From NCBI GenBank assembly GCA_031255985.1, contig JAIRRL010000085.1, positions 1 through 12,901 of the forward strand: a stretch of 12,901 nt of DNA. Direction: 5' to 3'. The notes beneath the pieces were generated by a model, which searched no databases, was not told where the DNA came from, and saw only the letters and a list, made by a program, of their open reading frames with translations. Below are positions 6,892 to 12,901 of the stretch, piece after piece (within the stretch, counting starts at the first letter, position 1; each line of letters begins with the position of its first letter). The stretch comes from Gracilibacteraceae bacterium. Its GTDB lineage: Bacteria > Bacillota > Desulfitobacteriia > Desulfitobacteriales > Syntrophobotulaceae. The position numbers and the translations under genes were made by a program.

Positions 6892-7860
6892 ATGCCAATT
6901 CAAACTCAGGTAACTAATATTTTGAAAATAGATCATCCTGTCGTGCAAGGCGCCATGCAATGGATTTCTCTGCCCGCTCTGGTCGCCTCGGTTTCGGAAG
7001 CCGGAGGTCTCGGCGTTCTGGCGGCGGCCACTTACCCGGACAAGGAAGCGTTGCGCACCGCTATCCGGGAAACCAAATCGCTGACCCCAAAACCTTTTGC
7101 GCTCAACGTCTCCATTTTCCCTTCCCTCAATGTACCGGATTATCACGGATATTTCGCCGCCGCCCTGGACGAGGGGGTACGGATCATAGAAACCTCCGGC
7201 AGAGCCCCGGTCGAATATATTGATTTTTTGAAAAAAAACGGCGCCGTCGTCATGCATAAATGCACGACCGTCAAACACGCGCTCAAAGCGGAAAGCATCG
7301 GCTGTGATCTGGTGGTGATCGACGGTTTTGAAGGCGGCGGTCATCCCGGCGAAAGCGACATCGGTTCAATCGTGCTGGCGGCCAGGGCGGCGGAAAGCCT
7401 GGACATTCCTTTTATCGCCTGCGGCGGCTTCAGTAACGGCCGCGGTCTGGCCGCCGCTCTGATGCTGGGCGCCGGGGCAATTACTATGGGCACCCGTTTT
7501 CTGGCCACCAAGGAGTGTCCGATTTTGCCGCAGATCAAAAAATTTGTGGCGGGGCCGGATTGCACGGAACACGATACTATGCTGGTTATGCGAAAATATC
7601 GCAATACAGCGCGAGTTTACGCCAACGCGACCGCCAAAGAAGCGCTCAGGCGGGAAAATGCGGGGAAGCCTTTTGGCGACGTCGCCTCCCTCGTGTCCGG
7701 CCAACGGGGACGAAAAATGGTTTTTGAGAGCGGCGATCTGGCGGACGGTCTTCTGAGCATGGGGCTTTCCGCCGGATTGGTTCACGATATCATTCCCGTT
7801 CGCGAATTAATCGAGCGAACTGTGCGGGAAGCGATAACGGTGATGAAAAAATACGCCTGA
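6892..7860 (+). CDS. Nitronate monooxygenase-like FMN-dependent TIM-barrel oxidoreductase
   Basis: This 322-residue protein belongs to the NPD/NMO family, which also includes the enoyl-ACP reductase FabK. It shows the N-terminal FMN-site segment PVVQGAMQW at 16-24, GFEGGGHPGE at 145-154 with the conserved active-site-region His151, ACGGFSNGRGL at 176-186 and GAGAITMGTRF at 193-203 for FMN phosphate binding. MHKCTTVKHA precedes the His motif by about 25 residues. The family oxidises nitronates or reduces enoyl thioesters. In this operon a role as enoyl-CoA reductase, isomerase or detoxifying oxidase is equally conceivable. Its start ATG has AGAGGA at 6882-6887, just after the synthetase stop. 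The 100-bp gap after it carries only weak signals (TATAAC at 7892-7897 with poor -35 choices). Confidence 0.82.
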   Translation: MPIQTQVTNILKIDHPVVQGAMQWISLPALVASVSEAGGLGVLAAATYPDKEALRTAIRETKSLTPKPFALNVSIFPSLNVPDYHGYFAAALDEGVRIIETSGRAPVEYIDFLKKNGAVVMHKCTTVKHALKAESIGCDLVVIDGFEGGGHPGESDIGSIVLAARAAESLDIPFIACGGFSNGRGLAAALMLGAGAITMGTRFLATKECPILPQIKKFVAGPDCTEHDTMLVMRKYRNTARVYANATAKEALRRENAGKPFGDVASLVSGQRGRKMVFESGDLADGLLSMGLSAGLVHDIIPVRELIERTVREAITVMKKYA

Positions 7861-7960
7861 CCAGATTAAATAAACACTGGAGATAACGCTATATAACAAG
7901 ACTTTTCCAGGATGTAGCCAAAAATATATTCAGAAAATTCAGAAAGATGGTGATTGTTAA

Positions 7961-9202
7961 ATGAAGGCAAAAGATATTCCAAACTTCGGGTTGCTGCCCG
8001 GTTTAAAAGTGGTCGGCTCGGTGGTTTCCACGGCAGGCGGCTTCACGATGAAATTGTTTGCGGAATCCGGCGCTAACGCTATATGGATTGAATCGCCGTT
8101 TGGCCAGGATCCCATGCGCTTCTCCGGCGGCGGTTGGGGGATTGAAAACGAGCGGCGTAATATCAGAAATATTTCCCTGAATGTGCCCACGCCGGAGGGC
8201 AAAGAAATTTTTAAAAACCTGCTGAAAGACGCGGATATTTTCGTGGAAGCCTCCAGAGGCGGCCAGTGGTCTGACTGGGGTTTGAACGACGAGGTTTTGT
8301 GGGAAGTCAACCCCAAACTCGTGATTGTCCATATGTCAGGTTACGGGCAGAGCGGGGATCCAAATTATATAAAAAGGCCGGGTTTTGATCACACTATTCA
8401 GGCTTATTGCGGCCTGTTGGAGATTAACGGTTATCCGGAACAAGACCCCTGTCTGGCGGTAAAATTCCCCACTGATTATTATTCCGGCTTATACGCTTAC
8501 GGCTGCTCTCTGGCCGGGTATATCAACGCCCAGAAAACAAACCGGGGGGAAAGCATTGATCTGGCGCAATATGAAGTCGGTCTCAGCTGTCAGGCGGGAC
8601 TGCCCGGCAACTGGCTGAACGCCGGCAAACAGGAGCCGCGGGACGGTTCCAAGCGGCATGACACGGCGGGAGTCGGTTATTATGTCTGCAAGGACGGCGC
8701 CGGCGTCTATACCATTTTGATCGGACTGAACGTGATGAAGCGGCTCTTCCCGCTGATCGGTTTGGAATACGGCCAGCCGCCCTTCCCGGACGGCGTCACG
8801 CGCGTTCTGCGCAAAGACAAAGCAGCCGCGGAATTGTATGAGCGGAAAGTAACAGAATATTTCCTTTCCAAAACGGCGTTGGAAGCGGAAACAGAACTCA
8901 GCGCCCAGGGAATTCCGTGCGCGCGCTCCATGAATTACGCCATGATGGAAACCGACCCCCACTATATCGCCCGCAAATCCATCATAGAGTGGGAAACGGT
9001 AAAAGGTGAAAAAATCCGCGGTATCGCCCCGATTCCCAGATATAAAAACAATCCCACCGTGATCTTCCGCGGTTGCCCCTCCGTCGGCATGGATAACGAT
9101 GATATTTTGGCTGAGGTTGGGTACAATCAGGAACAGATCAAAGAATTTTATGAGAAAAAAATCATCAAACAATCGGATATCGTCCGGATCTCAGGTACCT
9201 GA
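7961..9202 (+). CDS. CaiB/BaiF-type class III CoA-transferase
   Basis: The 413-residue protein aligns along its length with E. coli CaiB (405 residues). Landmarks are FGLLPGLKVV at 9-18, IFVEASRGG at about 93-101, PKLVIVHMSGYGQSG at about 118-132 and PTDYYSGL at 170-177. Asp172 in the last motif is the expected catalytic aspartate that forms the mixed anhydride (CaiB Asp169). NRGESIDLAQYEV follows near 194-206. It should move CoA from the reduced product to incoming acid, avoiding ATP cost on each turn. ATG 7961 was chosen because the N terminus matches CaiB; the ribosome binding site is weak (AGAAAGATGGTG upstream). Gaps of 100 and 103 bp flank the gene, more than between earlier genes, so a separate transcript start is possible. 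Confidence 0.9.
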   Translation: MKAKDIPNFGLLPGLKVVGSVVSTAGGFTMKLFAESGANAIWIESPFGQDPMRFSGGGWGIENERRNIRNISLNVPTPEGKEIFKNLLKDADIFVEASRGGQWSDWGLNDEVLWEVNPKLVIVHMSGYGQSGDPNYIKRPGFDHTIQAYCGLLEINGYPEQDPCLAVKFPTDYYSGLYAYGCSLAGYINAQKTNRGESIDLAQYEVGLSCQAGLPGNWLNAGKQEPRDGSKRHDTAGVGYYVCKDGAGVYTILIGLNVMKRLFPLIGLEYGQPPFPDGVTRVLRKDKAAAELYERKVTEYFLSKTALEAETELSAQGIPCARSMNYAMMETDPHYIARKSIIEWETVKGEKIRGIAPIPRYKNNPTVIFRGCPSVGMDNDDILAEVGYNQEQIKEFYEKKIIKQSDIVRISGT

Positions 9203-9213
9203 CCGGAAATACA

Positions 9214-9240
9214 CGGGAAAACGAATGATTCGTTTTCCCG
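9214..9240 (+). other. Intercistronic hairpin before the transporter gene
   Basis: CGGGAAAACGAAT at 9214-9226 is perfectly complementary to 9228-9240, a 27-bp dyad with a single central base. As RNA it would fold as about 10-11 bp with a 5-7 nt loop. No T-run follows, so it is not a standard terminator. Position and composition (a CGGGAA-type base) recall the hairpin at 5274-5315. Confidence 0.6.
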
Positions 9241-9305
9241 ATAATTACTATACGGGACGCGCCGCCAAACCGGGCTGATCCCAATCGAACAAGGAGAAAC
9301 TGATT

Positions 9306-10772
9306 ATGACCATAAAGAAGATTATCGGTCTCGTTTTAGGTATTGTTTTCTTATTTGTTTTTATCGCGCTGCCCGCGCCGCAAAGCATGCTTGACGTGCT
9401 GATTGAAGGCCCGCCTGCGGATCCGGAAGCCGCCGCCGCCGCCCAGGTCGCCGGGCGCAAAGCCATGGTCTATATTGGACTTTTTGCCATGTTTCTTTCT
9501 TTCATGATCACAGGCGTAACCTTTGAAGCCATGATCGCGCTGCTGATCATAAGTTTGCTCGCCATCTTCAAGCTGGCCGACCTGAACACCATTTTTGCCC
9601 CCTTTCACGGCAATACGGTCTGGCTGGTCATTCCCGGCTTCGGCATCGCGGCCGCCCTGCAAAAATGCGGACTTCTGAAACGGATCGCTTTCGCGATCAT
9701 GCAATTTTTCCCGGAAAACTATCGCGGCCAGGTGATGTCGATCTACGCCTGCGGCGTGGTGATGAGCCCGCTGCTGCCGAGTATCTCCGCCAAAGCCCTG
9801 CTGATGGCGCCGCTGTCCGCTACAGTCGCCAAAGAACTCGGCTTTGAAAAAAGCAGCAAAGGAGCCGCCGGTTTGTTTTCGGCTTCGTTTATGTCCAGCT
9901 GGGTTTTGGGCAACGCCTTCTTCACCGGCTCTCTCTTTGTCTTTATCATGATGGGTTTTATCCCGCAAAATGATCAGGCGGCCTACCCGCTGGATTGGAT
10001 CAGTTGGTTCAAAATGACTTGGATCTGGTTCCTCGTCATGGCCATACTGGGCTTCATTTCCGTGCTTCTGCTGTTTAAACCGGAAAAAGAGCTGACGATG
10101 GAAAAAGGCTTCGCGAAAAAACAGCTGCAGGCACTCGGCCCGATGAGCCGGGTGGAAAAAGTCACGCTGGCTATTTTAGCGCTGGCGATTATCGGCTGGA
10201 TTTTACAGAGACAAATCGGGGTGGACGCTTCTATAACAGCTATCGTCGCTCTGGCTCTGATGGCGCTGTTTGGAGATTTCAACGTCACCGATCTGCGCAC
10301 GAAGATTCCCTGGGAGACGGCTGTTCTTATCGGCGGCATCATGTCCATCGCCAATTTTGTCAGCCTTTTGAAGATTGACAAATGGCTCGGCGCCATACTC
10401 GGCCCGGCTTTAAGCCCGATCGTCGGCAATATCTGGCTGTTTGTTCCCGCCCTTTGCGTCATTATTTATGTTCTGCGCTACGCTATCGTCTCTCAGATCG
10501 CGACCGGCACGATGGTAATCGCCTTTTTCATCGCCCTGACCAGCGCCGTAGGCATAAACACCGCTGTCCTGGCCTTCGTCACTTTCGTCGGCGTACAAGT
10601 CTGGAATCTCTCCTTCCACAATACCGGAGCGATCGGCGCTATTGCCGCAACCGGCGGCGATATGATCGAACACAAAGACATTGTCGCTTCATCTTACGCT
10701 TTTATGGCGGTCAATCTGATCGCGATGACGGCAAGTATTCCCCTTTGGAAAATTCTTGGCCTTGTCCCGTAA
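9306..10772 (+). CDS. DASS/SLC13-type divalent anion:sodium symporter family transporter
   Basis: This very hydrophobic 488-residue membrane protein has about a dozen predicted membrane segments or re-entrant helices and no cleaved signal peptide. The first membrane segment is at about 5-23. A short polar and Ala-rich loop (about 24-52) precedes the main transport core. The stretch NTVWLVIPGFGIAAALQKCGLLKRIA (about 103-128) and the two-fold repeat of the core are typical of DASS carriers. The tips of the two re-entrant hairpins appear to be PSISAKA (158-164) and SQIATG (396-401), which differ from the usual SNT motifs that bind sodium and carboxylate. It likely imports the acid used by the operon; substrate and coupling ion are inferred. 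ATG 9306 follows AAGGAG at 9291-9296. Confidence 0.82.
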   Translation: MTIKKIIGLVLGIVFLFVFIALPAPQSMLDVLIEGPPADPEAAAAAQVAGRKAMVYIGLFAMFLSFMITGVTFEAMIALLIISLLAIFKLADLNTIFAPFHGNTVWLVIPGFGIAAALQKCGLLKRIAFAIMQFFPENYRGQVMSIYACGVVMSPLLPSISAKALLMAPLSATVAKELGFEKSSKGAAGLFSASFMSSWVLGNAFFTGSLFVFIMMGFIPQNDQAAYPLDWISWFKMTWIWFLVMAILGFISVLLLFKPEKELTMEKGFAKKQLQALGPMSRVEKVTLAILALAIIGWILQRQIGVDASITAIVALALMALFGDFNVTDLRTKIPWETAVLIGGIMSIANFVSLLKIDKWLGAILGPALSPIVGNIWLFVPALCVIIYVLRYAIVSQIATGTMVIAFFIALTSAVGINTAVLAFVTFVGVQVWNLSFHNTGAIGAIAATGGDMIEHKDIVASSYAFMAVNLIAMTASIPLWKILGLVP

Positions 10773-10810
10773 CGCTAATGATTAAATTATCATTGAATAC
10801 GCCGTTACGG
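10767..10810 (+). other. Nested stem-loop over the transporter stop codon
   Basis: CCGTAACG (10767-10774) pairs with CGTTACGG (10803-10810). Inside it AATGAT (10777-10782) pairs with ATCATT (10789-10794). The outer stem includes the TAA stop at 10770-10772. No T-run follows directly, so it could be a 3'-end stabilising or processing structure or an atypical terminator separating the transporter from fixC. Confidence 0.45.
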
Positions 10811-10836
10811 TCAAAATAACGTGGTTTTTGCGGGAA

Positions 10837-10864
10837 GACAAAAATTTCTCTACCGATTTTTGTC
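10837..10864. other. 9-bp inverted repeat GACAAAAAT/ATTTTTGTC
   Basis: The perfect arms at 10837-10845 and 10856-10864 are separated by 10 nt. The stem is AT-rich and lies just upstream of the fixC promoter candidates, so a protein-binding dyad is as likely as an RNA hairpin. Confidence 0.35.
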
Positions 10865-10875
10865 GAATTCGGGAA

Positions 10876-10890
10876 TATAATGACATGTCA
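10876..10890 (+). promoter_or_regulatory. TATAAT box joined to palindrome TGACATGTCA (possible promoter and operator)
   Basis: A perfect TATAAT at 10876-10881 shares its last T with the perfect 10-bp palindrome TGACATGTCA at 10881-10890. No good -35 is seen at the proper distance, so this may be an activated promoter. Alternatively, the palindrome may be an operator lying 6 bp upstream of the -35 of the next candidate promoter. Confidence 0.3.
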
Positions 10891-10896
10891 AATTTG

Positions 10897-10925
10897 TTGA
10901 AATGCCTAAAATCTTGTGGTAGACT
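10897..10925 (+). promoter_or_regulatory. Candidate fixCX promoter (TTGAAA-17-TAGACT, extended -10)
   Basis: TTGAAA at 10897-10902 (5/6) is followed by an optimal 17-bp spacer and TAGACT at 10920-10925 (4/6). TG at 10917-10918 gives the extended -10 arrangement. Transcription would begin near 10932, about 35 nt before the fixC start. This would let fixC and fixX be expressed apart from the upstream operon. Confidence 0.5.
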
Positions 10926-10965
10926 AAATTTAAGTTGAAAAATAAATGAAGAAAGGGCTACAACA

Positions 10966-12252
10966 TTGAGTGATTTTGACGCCATCATTGTCGGCGGAGG
11001 TTTGGCCGGGCTTACAACCGCTTACTTGCTGGCCAAAGCAGATGCGGAAGTCCTGTTGATTGAGCGGGGCAATTTCGCCGGCGCCAAAAACATGACAGGC
11101 GGACGGCTTTACAGTCACAGCCTGGAAAAAATCATTCCCGGCTTTGCCGGCGAAGCTCCGGTGGAACGCCGTATCATCAGGGAGAAGATCAGTCTCATGA
11201 CTGACGACAGCAGCGTCACGGTGGACTATTATTCACCCGGCCTGACTTTGCCCGGCCAGGACTCTTATTCCGTGCTGCGCGCCGATTTTGACCAGTGGCT
11301 CGCGGGCAAGGCGGAAGACGCCGGCGCTCAAATCGTGACCGGCATCAAAGTGGACGACGTATTAAGGGAAAACGGTCAAGTATTTGGCATTATCGCCGGC
11401 GGCGACGAAATGACCGCTGGCGTTACCGTGCTGGCGGACGGAGTGAATTCCCTTCTCGCCCAAAAAATAGGCTTGCGGGCCGAACTGCCGCCGCACCAGG
11501 TGGCGGTGGGGGTAAAAGAAGTCATTGAACTGCCGGCCGGCGTTATTGAGGACAGATTTCAATGCCCCAGCGGCGAAGGGAGCGCCTGGCTCTTCGCCGG
11601 CCAGCCCTCCGGCGGCAAGGTCGGCGGCGGTTTTCTGTATACAAACAAGGAAAGCGTCTCGCTTGGCGTGGTCTGCACTTTAAGTGATCTGATCACCGGC
11701 GCCGCGACCTTGCCCCGTCTCCTGGAAAATTTTAAGAACCATCCGTCCGTCGCGCCGCTGGTCGTCGGCGGCAAAATGATTGAATATTCCGGCCATTTGG
11801 TGCCGGAGGGCGGCCTGGACATGGCGCCGCGGCTTTTTGACGCCGGGGTGCTGACGACGGGCGACGCCGCCGGATTCTGTATTAATCTGGGCTACACCGT
11901 GCGCGGCATGGATTTTGCCGTCGGCTCCGGCGAATGCGCGGCTCAGGCGATTCTTGCCGCCAAACAGGCGGGGGATTTCAGCGCCGAAACTCTCGGCTGC
12001 TATAAAACCGCTCTGGATGAGAGTTTTATCATGAAAGAAATGAATATGTACAGGAAATTCCCTCATTTCATGGAAAATACGCCTCGTATTTTTGCCGGCT
12101 ATCCGGAGATGGCGAGTGATCTGATGAATCAACTCTTTGTCGTCAACGGCCGGGATCAGCGGCATTTGTATCAAAAAGCCGGACGGAGCCTGAAAACGGT
12201 AGGCGCGCTGAACCTGACTTTGGACGCGCTCAAGGGGGTGCGCGCATTATGA
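10966..12252 (+). CDS. fixC: FixC, ETF-quinone oxidoreductase family flavoprotein
   Basis: The 428-residue protein matches E. coli FixC end to end. GGGLAG at 10-15 begins the FAD-binding fold. ERGNFAGAKNMTGGRLYSHSL (about 33-53) and the VLADGVNS and TTGDAAGF FAD motifs (about 155-162 and 300-307) are intact. It is the FAD subunit of the FixCX module, which works with the ferredoxin-like FixX like a split ETF:quinone oxidoreductase, exchanging electrons with FixAB at the membrane or a ferredoxin pool. The start codon is TTG (10966), chosen because the N terminus then matches FixC and because GAAAGGG lies at 10951-10957; no in-frame ATG precedes the FAD motif. Its stop overlaps the fixX start as ATGA. 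It is separated from fixAB by about 7.6 kb. Confidence 0.93.
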   Translation: MSDFDAIIVGGGLAGLTTAYLLAKADAEVLLIERGNFAGAKNMTGGRLYSHSLEKIIPGFAGEAPVERRIIREKISLMTDDSSVTVDYYSPGLTLPGQDSYSVLRADFDQWLAGKAEDAGAQIVTGIKVDDVLRENGQVFGIIAGGDEMTAGVTVLADGVNSLLAQKIGLRAELPPHQVAVGVKEVIELPAGVIEDRFQCPSGEGSAWLFAGQPSGGKVGGGFLYTNKESVSLGVVCTLSDLITGAATLPRLLENFKNHPSVAPLVVGGKMIEYSGHLVPEGGLDMAPRLFDAGVLTTGDAAGFCINLGYTVRGMDFAVGSGECAAQAILAAKQAGDFSAETLGCYKTALDESFIMKEMNMYRKFPHFMENTPRIFAGYPEMASDLMNQLFVVNGRDQRHLYQKAGRSLKTVGALNLTLDALKGVRAL

Positions 12253-12533
12253 GTTATGTCAATGTAGACGAAAAACTGGGAGTAAACAAATTCCATGTGG
12301 ATGAAAACAACGCCCATATCGTTCTCAAAGATAATCCCGCTCTGGCGGAATATCACAAACTCTTTTTAGCTTGTCCGGCCGGACTGTATAAAATTGACGA
12401 TAACGGCGTCCTGCGCTTTGATTGCGCCGGCTGCCTGGAATGTGGCACATGCCGCGTACTGTGCGGGGAAACTATTTTAGCCAAATGGGAATTCCCAAGC
12501 GGCGGCATGGGCATCGAATTCCGTTACGGCTGA
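12249..12533 (+). CDS. fixX: FixX, ferredoxin-like iron-sulfur protein
   Basis: The small protein has 94 residues, against 95 in E. coli FixX, and shares the N-terminal VNVDEKLGVNKFHVDE and C-terminal GIEFRYG. Cysteines lie at 42 (A-C-P-A-G), 59, 62, 65, 68 and 72. Cys42 and the C-x2-C-x2-C set at 62/65/68 correspond to the cluster ligands of the ETF:quinone oxidoreductase ferredoxin domain; Cys59 and Cys72 are extra. It carries electrons between FixC and the quinone or ferredoxin partner. Its ATG overlaps the fixC stop by one base pair step (ATGA), indicating translational coupling. The last 10 bp overlap the 3' end of folK on the other strand, and no terminator is visible between them. Confidence 0.93.
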   Translation: MSYVNVDEKLGVNKFHVDENNAHIVLKDNPALAEYHKLFLACPAGLYKIDDNGVLRFDCAGCLECGTCRVLCGETILAKWEFPSGGMGIEFRYG

Positions 12534-12901
12534 TTCCCCGCCGCCGGAAAAACCCGGCCCCGCAGCTGGCGGACTTCTCCCGCGCCGGTTCGCCCGGCCA
12601 GAAGCTCACCGCCGGGCAGGCGCAGTTCCGGCGCGATTTCCCGCAAGGGGGCCAGGACAAAAGCCCGCTCGGTCAAAAAAGGATGCGGTATGGTCAGGTT
12701 TTCATCGCGCCAAACCATGTCGCCCAGCAGTAAAATATCAATGTCAATTTCCCGCGGCCCCCAGCGCGGCCTGTCACGGCGGCGTCCCAGCCTGTTTTCC
12801 GTTTCCTGGCAAACGGCCAGCAATTCCTTTGGCCCCAGCGTAGTCGCGACGGCAGCCGCCAAATTGTAAAAATCAGCTTGTTCCACCCCGCCCCAAGGGG
12901 C
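12524..12901 (-). CDS. folK: FolK, 6-hydroxymethyl-7,8-dihydropterin pyrophosphokinase (partial)
   Basis: The frame runs off the right edge, so the N-terminal part is missing; about 125 residues are visible. The first residues (APWGGVEQADFYN) fit the HPPK segment after the first pterin-contact region. The family signature is clear as RWGPREIDIDILL, whose two aspartates bind the catalytic magnesium ions, followed by IPHPFLTERAFVLAPL. The enzyme transfers pyrophosphate from ATP to the pterin in folate synthesis in the cytoplasm. It is a housekeeping gene, probably downstream of other fol genes outside the window, and marks the right border of the accessory cluster. The stop TAA (12526-12524) lies inside the fixX coding region. 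Confidence 0.92.
   Translation of the reverse strand, partial: APWGGVEQADFYNLAAAVATTLGPKELLAVCQETENRLGRRRDRPRWGPREIDIDILLLGDMVWRDENLTIPHPFLTERAFVLAPLREIAPELRLPGGELLAGRTGAGEVRQLRGRVFPAAGNQP

Noticed and set aside
6892..7860. Naming this gene fabK.
   Set aside because: NMO and FabK share the fold and motifs. The context is not fatty-acid synthesis, so the family-level call is safer.
7861..7960. Possible promoter or small gene in the gap before the CoA-transferase.
   Set aside because: TATAAC at 7892 has no good -35 at 16-18 bp, and the only ATG (7912) is followed at once by a stop.
1..12901. CRISPR arrays, insertion sequences, integrase genes, attachment sites, tRNA or rRNA genes.
   Set aside because: None is visible: no spaced repeats, transposase or integrase motifs, terminal inverted repeats or RNA gene cores.

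Overview
The window is about 12.9 kb of bacterial DNA. It is mostly one long plus-strand gene cluster for activating and flavin-dependently reducing an unknown organic acid as its CoA thioester. The genes closely resemble the carnitine (cai) and fix genes of enterobacteria. AGGAG-type ribosome binding sites, TTG start use, an anaerobic reductase plus FixABCX set, and roughly 50% GC genes with very AT-rich intergenic DNA suggest an anaerobic member of the Bacillota (Negativicutes- or Clostridia-like). That placement is inference; no rRNA or phylogenetic marker is present.

Layout. Bases 1-61 probably hold the last codons of an upstream plus-strand gene. Bases 62-493 are an AT-rich leader with two promoter candidates and several perfect palindromes. 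A tightly spaced run follows: CaiA-like acyl-CoA dehydrogenase (494), fixA (1693), fixB (2469), hotdog thioesterase-like protein (3413), CrtI-type FAD oxidoreductase (3899), a 17-bp hairpin, AMP-forming acyl-CoA synthetase (5332) and nitronate monooxygenase-like FMN protein (6892). After a 100-bp gap come a CaiB-like class III CoA-transferase (7961), another hairpin, and a DASS/SLC13-type anion transporter (9306-10772). A 193-bp intergenic region with hairpins and promoter/operator signals precedes fixC (10966, TTG start) and fixX (12249, ATGA overlap). folK enters from the right edge on the minus strand and overlaps the 3' end of fixX tail-to-tail by 10 bp.

How the parts fit (inference from families). 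The transporter imports an anionic acid. The synthetase primes it with CoA, and the CoA-transferase recycles CoA from product to new substrate. The CaiA-like flavoprotein reduces the C=C bond of the acyl-CoA with electrons from the electron-transfer flavoprotein FixAB, which is fed by FixC/FixX. This is the logic of crotonobetaine reduction to gamma-butyrobetaine. Differences from cai are a DASS transporter in place of the betaine antiporter, no CaiD-like hydratase or CaiE, a fix set split into fixAB and fixCX about 7.6 kb apart, and two extra flavoproteins of unknown role. The substrate cannot be read from sequence; an alpha,beta-unsaturated or hydroxy organic acid used as an electron acceptor is the simplest hypothesis.
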